Below are positions 7,046 to 16,953 of a stretch of 33,483 nt of DNA, in pieces; position 1 is the first letter of the stretch, and each line of letters begins with the position of its first letter. A program made the translations under genes and the position numbers. Origin of the DNA: Desulfobacterales bacterium HSG2 (GTDB lineage Bacteria; Desulfobacterota; Desulfobacteria; Desulfobacterales; 4be13); contig JAUCGI010000036.1 in the NCBI GenBank assembly GCA_030378035.1, positions 1-33,483 on the forward strand, written 5' to 3'. Below the pieces are notes generated by a model. The model was given only the letters and a program-made list of their open reading frames with translations. It had not been told where the DNA came from and did no database searches.

Positions 7046-8668
7046 ATGGAACTTATCAACCAGCATACCAAAGAAATCATGGAAGGGTGCAAGGAGCGGG
7101 CGCGGGAAGCGGGACTGCGTTTTGACGATGAAACGCTGGAGTATATTGTGAGCAACAGGGATCTGCTGGAGCTCTCCCCCAAGATAATGATTCCGACGCT
7201 CTACGATTACTGGGTTCACGATGTGGAGGTCCTCAAAGAGAAGGGCAAATACGAGCTGTATCCCGGTAATCCGTATGAGACGGTCATTAATACTCGTCCT
7301 GCCATCTCCTTTTATAATGACAACAATCCGGACTGGCTGAATGTGATGATATTCTATCATGTTCTGGGACATATCGATTTTTTTCAGAGCAACCTGTACT
7401 TCCGCCATACCTGGGATTACGATTTTACGGGCCAGGCTCTTTCGGATAAGCGGCTGATTGCCAGGCTCAGATCCGAAAAGGGGAGATGGGTGGATTATGT
7501 GATTGAATTTGTTCGGGGACTGGATAATCTCGTGGGATATTATGACGAGCTTTCACGCTTTCATCGTTCGCCTTCTGACAGGCGGTCAAAACGTCTGGAT
7601 TTCTATTTTGATGTATTTCTTCAGTCCGAGAAAAAGGTGAAGATCAGCGAATACATCAAAGAGATTGAAAGATACAATGAAAATGTGAAGGAATACGGGG
7701 AAAATCTGGGCGAACAGTCGTTCTTCTCGGATGTGGAGAAAAAACACCCTGAATTTGACGCGCTTTACAAAAAGAACCTTGAGGATAAGCCGAGACGCAA
7801 GTCAGACCTGATCCAGTTCCTGATGGAGAACTCCGAATTCTTGAATAAGGAGGAGAACAGATGGATGAAATCGGTGATGCAGGTCGTGCGCAAAACTTCC
7901 CTCTTCTTTCAGCCGCAAATCCGGAGCAAGATTATGAATGAAGGATGGGCGAGTTACTGGCATGAGACGCTTTTCCTCCAGGATGACCGCATCAAGGGAC
8001 ACGAAGTCGATTTTGCCAGGGTTAACGCCAATGTGACGGCGATGCCCCGAGTGGGACTGAATCCTTATGCGTTGGGAATGCGTCTGTTTTATTTTCTTGA
8101 GGAACTGGCGGATAAGGGAAAATACTCCTTTGACTTCCGAAAAATTGCGGATGCGGATGAACGTGAACTGTTTGACGCAAAAACCGGTCAGGGAAAGGAG
8201 TTTATTTTCAAAGTTCGGGAGAATCTCTGTGATTTCATCTTTATCAACACCTTTGTTGATCAGGATTTTGTCACCCGGAATAATCTGTTTGTCGCGGGGC
8301 AGCGTCTGAATCAGCAGCGAATGGTATGGGAATACTATGTCAAAAGCCGGAAAGCTGAGGATTATCGCAAGATGCTCATGGATTCCCTGTATCATCCGCC
8401 GTATATTACCATCGACACCGAAAAAAATACCAGTGGCAACACCCTCTATCTTGTGCATCATTTTGAAGAGAAACCTCTGGTAAAGGAATTCATTGCCAAC
8501 ACGATGATGGGAATCGAATACCTTTGGGGCTATCCGGTCCAGTTGGAAACGAGTGAGGTCGTGTCTGTTTCTGCCCCGCCCGAGGGAGAAGACAAGGAAC
8601 CGGAAGTTAAATGGCAACGGGTGATTTATACGATTAACAAACGAAAGCTCTCCAGGCGGACAATTTAG
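7046..8668 (+). CDS. spoVR: SpoVR family protein (YcgB type)
   Basis: A 540 aa protein, slightly longer than E. coli YcgB (about 510). Visible family blocks are SPKIMIPTLYDYWVHDVEVL, FYHVLGHIDFFQSNLYF (a His-containing segment), the long middle SFFSDVEKKHPEFDALYKKN, the conserved NEGWASYWHETLFLQ, NPYALGMRLFYFLEEL, and the C-terminal HHFEEKPLVKEFIANTM. The start at 7046 has AAGGA 7-11 bases upstream. SpoVR was named for Bacillus spore cortex formation, but most carriers do not sporulate. It travels with DUF444 and PrkA proteins, as it does here, and is probably a cytosolic part of that starvation response. Its C-terminal end is directly followed by a 1.2 kb hairpin array. Confidence 0.93.
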   Translation: MELINQHTKEIMEGCKERAREAGLRFDDETLEYIVSNRDLLELSPKIMIPTLYDYWVHDVEVLKEKGKYELYPGNPYETVINTRPAISFYNDNNPDWLNVMIFYHVLGHIDFFQSNLYFRHTWDYDFTGQALSDKRLIARLRSEKGRWVDYVIEFVRGLDNLVGYYDELSRFHRSPSDRRSKRLDFYFDVFLQSEKKVKISEYIKEIERYNENVKEYGENLGEQSFFSDVEKKHPEFDALYKKNLEDKPRRKSDLIQFLMENSEFLNKEENRWMKSVMQVVRKTSLFFQPQIRSKIMNEGWASYWHETLFLQDDRIKGHEVDFARVNANVTAMPRVGLNPYALGMRLFYFLEELADKGKYSFDFRKIADADERELFDAKTGQGKEFIFKVRENLCDFIFINTFVDQDFVTRNNLFVAGQRLNQQRMVWEYYVKSRKAEDYRKMLMDSLYHPPYITIDTEKNTSGNTLYLVHHFEEKPLVKEFIANTMMGIEYLWGYPVQLETSEVVSVSAPPEGEDKEPEVKWQRVIYTINKRKLSRRTI

Positions 8669-8717
8669 GTCACGGTATCTCGGTCGGTTCGGATTGACAA
8701 ATCAGAACCATTTGACT

Positions 8718-9890
8718 GGCGGATTTGGCAATCCTCCGGGAGCGCGCTCGGAGCAGACTGGGAGCGTGGTCGGAGCAAGCAGGCGGATTTAGCAATCCGC
8801 CGGGAGCGCGCTCGGAGCAGACCGGGAGCGTGGTCGGAGCAGACCTGGAGCGTGGTCGGAGCAGACCGGGAGCGTGCCCGGAGCAGACCGGAAGCGTAGT
8901 CGGAGAAGCCGGCGGATTCAGCAATCCGCCGGGAGCGTGGTCGGAGCAGACCGGGAGCGTGGTCGGAGCCGGCGGATTTAGCAATCCGTCGGGAGCGCGC
9001 TCGGAGCAGACCGGGAGCGTGATCGGAGCCGGTGGATTTAGCAATCCGCCGGGAGCGTGCTCGGAGCAGACCGGGAGCGTGGTCGGAGCAAGCAGGCGGA
9101 TTTAGCAATCCGCCGGGAGCGCGCTCGGAGCAGACGGGAGCGTGGTCGGAGCAAGCCGGCGGATTTAACAATCCGCCTAGAGCGTGTTCGGAGCATATCT
9201 GGAGCGCGCTCGGAGCAGACCGGGAGCGTGGTCGGAGCAAGTAGGCGGATTTAGCAATCCGCCGGGAGCGCGCTCGGAGCAGACCGGGAGCGTGGTCGGA
9301 GCCGGCGGATTTAGCAATCCGCCGGGAGCGTGCTCGGAGCATATCTGGAGCGCGCTCGGAGCAGACCGGGAGCGTGATCGGAGCCGGCGGATTTAGCAAT
9401 CCGCCGGGAGCGCGCTCGGAGCAGACTTGGAGCGTGGTCGGAGCCGGCGGATTTAGCAATCCGCCGGGAGCGCGCTCGGAGCAGACCGGGAGCGTGGTCG
9501 GAGCAAGCCGGCGGATTTAGCAATCCGCCGGGAGCGTGCTCGGAGCAGACCGGGAGCGCGCTCGGAGCAGACCGGAAGCGCGCTTGGAGCAAGCCTGCGG
9601 ATTTAGCAATCCGCCGGGAGCGCGCTCGGAGCAGACCGGAAGCGTGCTCGGAGCAAGCCTGCGGATTTAGCAATCCGCCGGGAGCGCGGTCGGAGCAGAC
9701 CGGGAGCGCGGTCGGAACAAGCCTGCGGATTTGGCAATCCACCGGGAGCGCGGTCGGAACAAGCCTGCGGATTTGGCAATCCGCCGGGAGCGCAGACCGC
9801 TGACCGGCGGATTCAGCAATCCGCCGGGAGCGCGGTCGGAGCAAACTGCTGACCGGCGGATTTGCCAATCCGCCGGAAGCGTGCTATATA
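8718..9890. repeat. Composite tandem array: 20 bp palindrome plus 21 bp units, about 1.2 kb
   Basis: Two modules alternate. One is the perfect hairpin GGCGGATTTAGCAATCCGCC or close variants, about 18 copies by my count. The other is a 21 bp unit of the form GGAGCGYGSTCGGAGCAGAC plus one base, usually two per hairpin, giving a higher-order step near 60-66 bp. Variants concentrate at the array edges (hairpin loops TGGC or TGCC, arms TGCGG). The array is far more GC-rich than its flanks. Long open frames occur on both strands only because the units are near multiples of three. They translate to arginine/serine low-complexity sequence, and I do not call them genes. The array fills the spoVR-prkA gap (8669-9949). 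Confidence 0.9.
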
Positions 9891-9949
9891 GGAGCGGTCA
9901 GAGACAAACTGACAACTTTCAACCTTAATATCAACGATTGGATAAGGCC

Positions 9950-12289
9950 ATGGAAAATATAAGAAATGCAATGCAGCACCTTGAGCATAGCATGGGTGAG
10001 AAGAACCAGCGTTCTGTCCTCCCCTTTGATGAATTTCTCAAGCTGCTCACGGTTAAGCCTGATACCGTGATACGCAATGTTTTTCAGGTGTTCCACGATA
10101 TGATCAAGACGTATGTGGCAGAGGGAGTTGAGGAGTATCCCAGCGATCCGGAATCGATTAATTTCATCTATTATGATTGCAGCAAGCTCTTTGTCGAAGG
10201 TTCGGATCATCCTTTTTTTGCGGACAGGCTCTTTGCCAACCGCCTGATCAATCATGTGGAATCTCTGAAACGCGGGGCGCAGCAAAACAAAATCTACATT
10301 TTTGACGGCCCTCCCGGGTGCGGAAAAAGTACGTTCCTGAATAATCTGCTTATGAAATTCGAGGAATATTCCAATACCGAGGAAGGGTCACGCTATGAGG
10401 CAGTATGGAGACTGGACCAGAAGACACTGGGCGGCTTCCCGGAGCATAACGCGCTTCCTATCTTTGAAAAGATGTTTCAACTGATGGAGGATAATCCCGG
10501 GCAGAATATGAGCGGCTTTCCCAAAAAACCGGGCGTTCTGCACTGTTCCCCTCAGGATCCGGAAGAATTCTTTGAAGAACGGAATTCTCCTTATCTGACC
10601 GAAGATTATATCGAAGTCCCCTGTCCGAGCCATGATCATCCGATTCTGATGATCCCCAAGCCGTATCGCCGCGAGTTTCTTGACGAGCTCTTCACAAATG
10701 ATGAATTCAAGTGGAAGCTCTTTACCGACAAAACGTATGAGTGGGTATTCAGAGACAACCCCTGCACAATATGCAGCGCCTTGTATGAGGCGTTGCTGAA
10801 CAGGCTGAAGACTCCTCTGGAAGTATTTGAGATGCTGTATGCGCGGCCTTGCCGGTTCAACAGACGGCTCGGAGAGGGGATCAGCGTCTTCAACCCCGGG
10901 GACAAACCTACAAAGCAAAATGTCCTGAGTAATTCCATGGTTCAGAGACGGATCAATTCGCTTCTCAGGGACAGCAATCTGGTGCAGTATCTTTTTTCCC
11001 GGTATGCGAAGACCAATAACGGCATCTATGCCCTTATGGACATCAAATCCCACAATATCGAACGTCTCATCGAGCTCCACAACATTATCAGCGAGGGGCT
11101 TCACAAGGTGGAAGATATTGAGGAGAATGTGAACTCACTCCTGATGGCCCTTATGAATCCCGAGGATAAAAAGAACATTCAGGGCCAGTCCTTTTCAGAC
11201 CGGATCGAATACATCAGTATTCCCTACGTTCTGGATCTGAACACCGAGGTGAACATCTACCGCAACATTTTCGGCAGGCATATCGACGACAGTTTTCTGC
11301 CCAGAGTCCTGCACAATTTTGCCAGGGTCATTATCTCCTCCCGTCTGAACACCAAGTCGGAATCGATGCTTGAATGGATCCCCAACCCGAGAAAGTACAG
11401 TCTCTACTGTGATGAGAACCTGCAACTGCTCAAAATGGAGATATACACCGGATATATCCCCAAATGGCTTTCAGAGGGCGACAGAAAGCGGTTTACGACA
11501 AAGCGCCGGCGGGGAATCATCGGGGAATCGGAAACAGAGGGGCAGAAGGGTTTTTCCGGACGTGATTCCATCAAAATCTTCAATGAGTTCTATTCCGCGT
11601 ATGCCAAGGAAGACCGACTCATCAACATGTCCACATTGCGTAATTTTTTCACGAAGGTCCGCAAGGATCTGAGCCGGTCGATACCCGCCGGATTTCTGGA
11701 ATCCCTGCTTCACATGTATAACTACACGATTTTGCAGGAAGTCAAGGAATCGCTCTACTATTACAATGAGGAGCAGATTTCCAAGGATATCCAGAATTAC
11801 ATCTTCGCGGTCAACTTTGAACTCGGGACTGTCGAAACCTGCACATTCACCGGGGAGAAGCTGGAAATCACAGAGGACTATTTTGATGGTATTGAGACTC
11901 GTCTGCTCGGTGCAAAAACGGATAAGGCCAGACGCATAGCTTTTCGAAAGGACGTTCAGAAAGAATATACGTCCAAAACGCTGACCCAGGAAATTCTGGT
12001 TGACGGAAAGCCCGCTGCCGAAACTGAACTGTATCAGTCCCTGCATGAACGGTATGTGTACAACCTCAAGGAAAAGGTTCTGGACCCGTTTCTTGAGAAC
12101 GAAAATTTCCGCCAGGCCATCAAGGACTACAACAAGGAGGCTTTCAGGACTTATGACAAAAGAATCCGGGCTGACGTCACCTTCCTGATGAACAATCTGT
12201 GCAACAAGTGCCGTTATACAGAACAGGGGGCAAAGGAGGTTTGCATCTACGTCATTGACAATGACCTGGCAAAGAAATTTGCGAGTTAA
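9950..12289 (+). CDS. prkA: PrkA family serine protein kinase (YeaG-like), long form
   Basis: A 779 aa protein, clearly longer than E. coli YeaG (about 640). The N-terminal AAA-like PrkA domain has Walker A FDGPPGCGKSTF (about residues 120-131) and the conserved opening FADRLFGANRLINH-like segment (here FFADRLFANRLINHVESL). Middle blocks such as GISVFNPGDKPTKQ, VQRRINSLLRDSN and GIYALMDIKSHNIERLIELHN are typical. The C-terminal third is less familiar to me and contains a cysteine cluster (CNKCRYTEQGAKEVC near residues 750-764) and CTICSALYEALLNRL further in (near 270), possibly metal-binding. PrkA kinases autophosphorylate and act in starvation responses. Start: ATG 9950 is preferred, though the ribosome site (GGATAAGG) is very close. 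An in-frame TTG is at 9938. Separated from spoVR by the composite array. Confidence 0.9.
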   Translation: MENIRNAMQHLEHSMGEKNQRSVLPFDEFLKLLTVKPDTVIRNVFQVFHDMIKTYVAEGVEEYPSDPESINFIYYDCSKLFVEGSDHPFFADRLFANRLINHVESLKRGAQQNKIYIFDGPPGCGKSTFLNNLLMKFEEYSNTEEGSRYEAVWRLDQKTLGGFPEHNALPIFEKMFQLMEDNPGQNMSGFPKKPGVLHCSPQDPEEFFEERNSPYLTEDYIEVPCPSHDHPILMIPKPYRREFLDELFTNDEFKWKLFTDKTYEWVFRDNPCTICSALYEALLNRLKTPLEVFEMLYARPCRFNRRLGEGISVFNPGDKPTKQNVLSNSMVQRRINSLLRDSNLVQYLFSRYAKTNNGIYALMDIKSHNIERLIELHNIISEGLHKVEDIEENVNSLLMALMNPEDKKNIQGQSFSDRIEYISIPYVLDLNTEVNIYRNIFGRHIDDSFLPRVLHNFARVIISSRLNTKSESMLEWIPNPRKYSLYCDENLQLLKMEIYTGYIPKWLSEGDRKRFTTKRRRGIIGESETEGQKGFSGRDSIKIFNEFYSAYAKEDRLINMSTLRNFFTKVRKDLSRSIPAGFLESLLHMYNYTILQEVKESLYYYNEEQISKDIQNYIFAVNFELGTVETCTFTGEKLEITEDYFDGIETRLLGAKTDKARRIAFRKDVQKEYTSKTLTQEILVDGKPAAETELYQSLHERYVYNLKEKVLDPFLENENFRQAIKDYNKEAFRTYDKRIRADVTFLMNNLCNKCRYTEQGAKEVCIYVIDNDLAKKFAS

Positions 12290-12325
12290 TGTTTTTGGAC
12301 CATTGATTTTGGGATATCGTGCTCG

Positions 12326-12437
12326 TGAACTGCATCTGGTCGCCGGGGAATCAATTCCCCGGCAAATACGGGGTTAAAGCGGAAGATCATCAAGACCATT
12401 GAACTGCATCTGGTCGCCGGGGAATCAATTCCCCGGC
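12326..12437. repeat. Twin 38 bp direct repeats, each with a perfect GC hairpin, after prkA
   Basis: The string TGAACTGCATCTGGTCGCCG and what follows occurs at 12326-12363 and again at 12400-12437. Each ends in the palindrome GCCGGGGAAT-CA-ATTCCCCGGC. A third, half-similar piece CACCGGGGAAATTTTTTT lies at about 12470-12487. The two hairpins sit 37-150 bases after the prkA stop and could work as terminators, although no T run follows the first two. Confidence 0.75.
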
Positions 12438-12497
12438 CAATCCTTTACCATGAAAATACATTTTCATCACCGGGGAAATTTTTTTCATGGAAGTTTC

Positions 12498-12681
12498 CTG
12501 ATTATAACGGATTTAGGGGAGCCTTGAACTTGAACTTGAACTTGAACTCAGCCGTGATCATAAATGAATATTCACGTCGGGATTTATGTTCACGTTCAAG
12601 TCCGGGTTCACGTTCAAGTTCAAGTTCAAGTTCAAGTTTACGGGCATGTTCACAGGGTTCCCCTAAATCCGTTATAATCAG
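12498..12681. mobile_element. MITE-like element with 23 bp perfect terminal inverted repeats
   Basis: The ends are CTGATTATAACGGATTTAGG plus three bases at the left and the exact reverse complement at the right. The interior holds GAACTT-periodic repeats on the left and the complementary GTTCAA-periodic repeats on the right, so the whole 184 bp can fold back. No coding capacity. I see no target duplication at this copy. The stretch from 12682 to 12948 has only two small hairpins (near 12830 and 12870-12888) and no gene. Confidence 0.75.
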
Positions 12682-12948
12682 CAAATAAGTTTTGACGGGT
12701 GACCTTATATCCCGACAGGACGATTCTGCCGGCCATTCTCTCTGGACGGGTTCAGAGAGGACGCGCAGAGATTCTGTCAGGCGGAGGGGATCGGAACGGC
12801 CGAGAAGATCGAGCATTTCTGAAAATAACCTCTCCTCTCGTCATGAGAGGAAATATGCCTGATAAACGACGGCGATTTGGAAAATCGCCTTACATATTTC
12901 CGACAGAGTTCTGGGGTCTCTCCGATCCCCTATCACACCCCAAGTGGA

Positions 12949-14343
12949 TTAATCCTGAGAAATCCGCTCACTGTCGTCCAGTTGTTCCCTGATCAGCCGG
13001 CGCACCTGTCCGACCATGCAGAGCGGGAGTGACAGCAGGCGATAAGGAATGTTCAGACCGTCGGGCAGTGCTGTCTCTGTGTCAAGAACTGAGGGAAGGT
13101 CGCTGTTGAACCGGACACCGAGAGAGTGATGCTTCTCACGCAGGAACAGATGGAGCGATTTCAGGGTTCCGCTTTTTCCGGCTTTGACTTCAACCGGAAT
13201 CAGGCTTGTTCCCTCAGTGATGACATAGTCTGTCTCAGCCGATGAGTTCCTCTTTTCCCGAACCCAGTAATACAGCTCAGGCTGCCGGTAACAGGGAAGG
13301 GAGTAAAGAAGATGCTGGCCGACAAACTGCTCACAGACAGCCCCGGCGTTGACCGTCATCACATCTTCGGCTTTTTCAAAATCCAGCAGGTTCAGCCCGG
13401 CAGCCGATGACATCAGCCCGACATCGGGAAAGAGTGCCTTGAACTTTTTCTCATCTGCCATTGCCCCCGGCGGAACACCGCTGCATGAGGAATGACAGAC
13501 CCGATGGCATACCCGCGCATGACACAGAAGGTTCAGGGCGGATGCCAGGTCGGCTGCCCGTTCGTTGCGGTCCATGTTCACATATCTGAACTTCTGTCCC
13601 ACAATGAGCGGAATTTTTCTGAACAGTGTCTGAAGCCGCTGATGCCTCACCCGGGTGCCGTATTTGTTGAAATCGTCCTGAAATGTTGCGAGGAGCGCAT
13701 GTTTCACAGACTCGCATTCCTGCCATGAGCCGCTCCTCAGATAAACCGCGACAGCCTCGGGCATACCGCCCATGATTAGAAATGTCTTCAGCATCCCGGT
13801 CAGCCGGCGGCGGAGGGATTCGGGCATGTCATCGCATAGGGAAAAATCATTCAGCCAGGCTGCCAGCCTCTCTTTTCCGTCTGCCATGAGGAATTCCTCA
13901 AACTGCATCGGCCCGAGGTGCATATATTCGATACGGCCCACCGGCATGGAAAAACCGGGTTCCTCAAAAGCGAATTCCAGCAGGGAACCCGCGGCCATGA
14001 CATGCTGTTCCGGCAGGTCCTCGTAAAAATAGCGCAATGAGGCCAGGATGGCCGGTGCTGCCTGAATCTCGTCAAAAAACAGAAGGGTGTCTCCGGGAAT
14101 TACGGGAATGTCAAACTGCAATTCGAGAAGCCGGGAGATATTTTTCGGATCATTCGACGTGAACATCGATGCGATCCAGGGTGTACGTTCAAAATTGATT
14201 TCGACCAGGTGTCTGAACATTTCCCCGGCAAACTGGCGTACCAGATACGTTTTTCCCACCTGACGAGCCCCCCGGATGACGAGAGGCTTGCGGTTGGACT
14301 TTGATTTCCATTTTTTTAAGTCGTCAAGCGCGAATCTGTACAT
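12949..14343 (-). CDS. AAA_14/DUF4143 family ATPase
   Basis: A 464 aa protein. N-terminal AAA_14 ATPase: MYRFALDDLKKWK, Walker A GARQVGKTYLVRQFA (about residues 26-40), Walker B LLFFDEIQAAP, and the sensor-like AAGSLLEFAFEEPG. The C-terminal DUF4143 part has VCHRVCHSSCSGVPPGAMADEKKFKALFPDVGL and a nuclease-like ETDYVITEGTSLIPVEVKAGKSGTLKSL, whose E...PVEVKAGKSG pattern resembles a PD-(D/E)XK strand. ATG 14343 is chosen with AGGTAAG about 9 bases upstream; a GTG lies two codons earlier. Such ATPases are common, often in many copies, and poorly characterised. It is monocistronic and flanked by repeats. Confidence 0.9.
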   Translation of the reverse strand: MYRFALDDLKKWKSKSNRKPLVIRGARQVGKTYLVRQFAGEMFRHLVEINFERTPWIASMFTSNDPKNISRLLELQFDIPVIPGDTLLFFDEIQAAPAILASLRYFYEDLPEQHVMAAGSLLEFAFEEPGFSMPVGRIEYMHLGPMQFEEFLMADGKERLAAWLNDFSLCDDMPESLRRRLTGMLKTFLIMGGMPEAVAVYLRSGSWQECESVKHALLATFQDDFNKYGTRVRHQRLQTLFRKIPLIVGQKFRYVNMDRNERAADLASALNLLCHARVCHRVCHSSCSGVPPGAMADEKKFKALFPDVGLMSSAAGLNLLDFEKAEDVMTVNAGAVCEQFVGQHLLYSLPCYRQPELYYWVREKRNSSAETDYVITEGTSLIPVEVKAGKSGTLKSLHLFLREKHHSLGVRFNSDLPSVLDTETALPDGLNIPYRLLSLPLCMVGQVRRLIREQLDDSERISQD

Positions 14344-14361
14344 GGTCACTTACCTATTTTA

Positions 14362-14447
14362 ATGATATTTTCATGGGTGATTATTTCATGAACATTGACA
14401 TTTTCACGGGTGATTATTGCATAAACATTGACATTTTCACGGGTGAT
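14362..14447. repeat. 33 bp direct repeats upstream of the DUF4143 ATPase
   Basis: GGGTGATTATTTCATGAACA begins at 14375, recurs with small changes at 14408, and starts a third time at 14441, each followed by TTGACATTTTCAC. The rest of the gap to 14854 contains a degenerate copy (about 14500-14540) of the AAGTACCCTGGCC-type sequence seen at 16720 and 18932, and no gene that I can support. Confidence 0.65.
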
Positions 14448-14854
14448 ATTATTGTGTCTGTATCAGTTTTCCTCTCTTTTGTCAAGGAAAGGGGAAAATA
14501 AGTAGCCGGGCAGAAGTTTTCCGAAATTTTGTGTTTCACGCGGGAGATCATTGGTTTCACCTCTGAACAGATACAGAGAGCATCTTCGGTCTCATAAATT
14601 CGGGTGTGCAGTATAACAATTTTGCAAATCGTTTCAGACTCATCCGGGAATGAGCCGAATATTAGTCCTGAGAATCTTTTAATCAGGGGGTTGGACAACA
14701 GCAAAATGTTCTGTTTGGGTTACAAAACAAAAGGGGCATTTTTTGTTTTTTGTGTTTGACTTGCAGGATATGGAATGTTACGGGACTGGTAAAATCAGTT
14801 TTGATGCTGAAATATGAGACAGGATATGGCTAAATAAAACAAGAAAGAACATGA

Positions 14855-16681
14855 TCACAATTTAAACCGCTTCACAATTTCCGAAAGCGCGGCCGCCATC
14901 TGGGAAAGTTTTTCTGAGGCTGTGTTTGTCCGGTTCGCATCTGCAGCCGTCTTTTTTGAGGCACTGCTGATCTCATGGATATTCTTTGAAATATCCCGCA
15001 CCCCTGTTGCAGCCTCGCCGGAGGAGCTGGCGACATCCCGCATCCCTTTTGCCAGTTCATCCACATTGCTTGCAACCTCCGACGCGGTCTTTGAAGTTTC
15101 GTCTGTTGATTTGGCAATCTCTCCGACCAAACTCGCTGATTCGCCCGCACCCTCTGCGACCTTCTGCACAGTAACCGCATTATGAGCCACGGACTTTGAA
15201 ATTTCAGCAGCAGCGGTAGTCTGCATTTCTATGGACGACGCAATTTTTTCATTGATTCCGGCAACTTCGTTGATAATCTCATTGATCTCTCCGATGGTGC
15301 GAATCGCTTCGCTGATGCTCTCCTGAATATGTTCTATCTGCTGCGCGATCTCATCTGTTGCATCTGCGGACTGCTTGGCCAGCGCCTTGACCTCACCTGC
15401 CACCACCGCAAATCCCTTACCGGCTTCGCCTGCCCTGGCCGCCTCAATGGTTGCGTTCAACGCCAGCATATTGGTCTGATCTGCGATATCCTTTATCATT
15501 CCTATGACTTTGCCAATCTGATTTGACGCCCCGGCCAGCGCATCCATTTTCACATTGATTTCCTCAGTGCGCTGACTGGCGTTCTGTGATATGCGGCTCG
15601 CATGGATGGTATGCTTTGCCACATTGTTCAACGACCCTGTCATGCCTTCCAATGTCTCGGCGACTCTGTTTGTCTCCGTTGACATTTGTTCGCCCATATT
15701 TGCCATCCGATCCACATTGTCAGCAGTTTTTCCGGCAAGTTCGGACACCTGATTGAATATTGTTGACATCTCCTCTGTCATGCCGGCAATGTTCGACACC
15801 GAGGCGCTTGCCTCTTCCGCGGTTGAAGCGACAGTGGCGACGCTGGCGCTGACCTCCTCCGAAGCTGTCGCAACTGTGCCTGATTTCAGGTTCACTTCCT
15901 CAGCGGACAAAGCCATCTGTGTGGAAACCGAAGCCATGTCTTCAGACGCTTCTGACAACTGATTTGTGTTCTGAGCGATCTCCACGATAATCTCCCGGAG
16001 TCTCCCGATAAAGAGATTAAAACATTCCGCGAGTTCTCCGATCTCGTCACTTGATTTTATCTCAAGCCGCCTGGTCAGGTCTCCTTCCCCTTCGGCAATA
16101 TCCTTCAGTCCCTTGGTAACTTCGGATATCGGCTTGGTAAGAAAAAAATACAGAACCAGAGACAGAATGATTATCAGGCATACGCTCATGGCTATGATCT
16201 TTATGAAAATATCGATAGTCAGATTTTTAAGAATTTCTTTGATAAACTTGGAAGTGAAATAAATATCAACAATGCCGACACGACTTTCCTCATACTCGAT
16301 ATTCTCATGTTTGGTGATAAAGTCGCCGGAAATCTCTCCTTCCGATTCGACAATCTCCCAGTTTTCATCCCTTTTAACAGCCAAAAAGATTTCCTTGCCG
16401 TCAGCCGCCCTGACAACCACCGCATATACGCTTTTCTCCATCATCTCCAATTCAACGAGTTCCTGAGCAAGCGATTTGTCTAAAAACCATAAAGGTTTTT
16501 GCAAACCGTTCGCCAGACGCTTTGAAATCGGTTCAGTGCTTTTACGGAAAAACTCCTCTAACCGATCTCTTTCATTAGCATAATCACGAATGCTGAACCC
16601 TGTTGAAACCAGTATGGAAGCTAAAATCACGATCAGAGATATCGTCCCCAGTTTCCGCCTGCCAGTCTTTTGTTTCATCAT
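14855..16681 (-). CDS. Methyl-accepting chemotaxis protein
   Basis: A 608 aa transmembrane chemoreceptor. Membrane segment 1 is at about residues 13-33 ([21 protein letters not shown]). It is followed by a periplasmic sensor of about 130 residues ([38 protein letters not shown]...), membrane segment 2 near 170-195 ([20 protein letters not shown]), a HAMP domain ([20 protein letters not shown]...), then the long signalling coiled coil with the invariant hairpin [20 protein letters not shown], which would contact CheA/CheW. No pentapeptide CheR tether is seen at the C terminus (IVKRFKL). The start is ATG 16681 (or the next codon, 16678) with GGAAGGA just upstream. The open frame continues to 17131, but only through a repeat element. 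Ligand unknown. Confidence 0.93.
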   Translation of the reverse strand: MMKQKTGRRKLGTISLIVILASILVSTGFSIRDYANERDRLEEFFRKSTEPISKRLANGLQKPLWFLDKSLAQELVELEMMEKSVYAVVVRAADGKEIFLAVKRDENWEIVESEGEISGDFITKHENIEYEESRVGIVDIYFTSKFIKEILKNLTIDIFIKIIAMSVCLIIILSLVLYFFLTKPISEVTKGLKDIAEGEGDLTRRLEIKSSDEIGELAECFNLFIGRLREIIVEIAQNTNQLSEASEDMASVSTQMALSAEEVNLKSGTVATASEEVSASVATVASTAEEASASVSNIAGMTEEMSTIFNQVSELAGKTADNVDRMANMGEQMSTETNRVAETLEGMTGSLNNVAKHTIHASRISQNASQRTEEINVKMDALAGASNQIGKVIGMIKDIADQTNMLALNATIEAARAGEAGKGFAVVAGEVKALAKQSADATDEIAQQIEHIQESISEAIRTIGEINEIINEVAGINEKIASSIEMQTTAAAEISKSVAHNAVTVQKVAEGAGESASLVGEIAKSTDETSKTASEVASNVDELAKGMRDVASSSGEAATGVRDISKNIHEISSASKKTAADANRTNTASEKLSQMAAALSEIVKRFKL

Positions 16682-16712
16682 TTGTCCTTCCGGGATTGAA
16701 ATTTCAATTTTT

Positions 16713-16953
16713 CTGATTAGTAAGTACCCTGGCCAAAAATTTTCCGGGATTTTATGTCCCACAGAGAAAGGATCCCTTGAACTTGAACTTGAACTTGAAC
16801 TTGAACTTATACTTGAACTTGAACTTGAACTTGAACTTATACTTGAACCTGAACTTATACTTGAATCCGAACTTATACCTGCCCGTTCACGTTCAAGTTC
16901 AAGTTCACGTTCACGTTCACGGGCTACGGATCCCCAAAAGGTGTTATAATCAG
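16713..16953. mobile_element. MITE-like element with exact 8 bp target duplication, inserted at a gene end
   Basis: The element runs from CTGATTAGTAAGTACC to GGTGTTATAATCAG. It is flanked on both sides by CAATTTTT (16705-16712 and 16954-16961), an exact 8 bp direct repeat. The interior has a left arm of GAACTT/TTATAC-type hexamers and a right arm of GTTCAA/GTTCAC hexamers that can pair. It separates the chemoreceptor start from the metallophosphoesterase end and overlaps the latter's stop codon. Confidence 0.8.

Noticed and set aside
8665-9868. Long minus-strand open frames of 264 and 185 aa, and several plus-strand frames
   Set aside because: They are translations of the composite hairpin array. 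All frames stay open because the units are near multiples of three and GC-rich, and the products are arginine/serine low-complexity without family features.
8718-9890. CRISPR array
   Set aside because: The repeats are not separated by unique spacers. The intervening 21 bp units are themselves repeated, and no cas genes are nearby.
12699-12992. 97 aa plus-strand frame after the first MITE-like element
   Set aside because: No ribosome site, composition unlike the neighbours, and it runs antisense into the end of the DUF4143 ATPase gene. A short frame nearby (DGFREDAQRFCQAEGIGTAE) might be an old gene remnant, but I could not support it.
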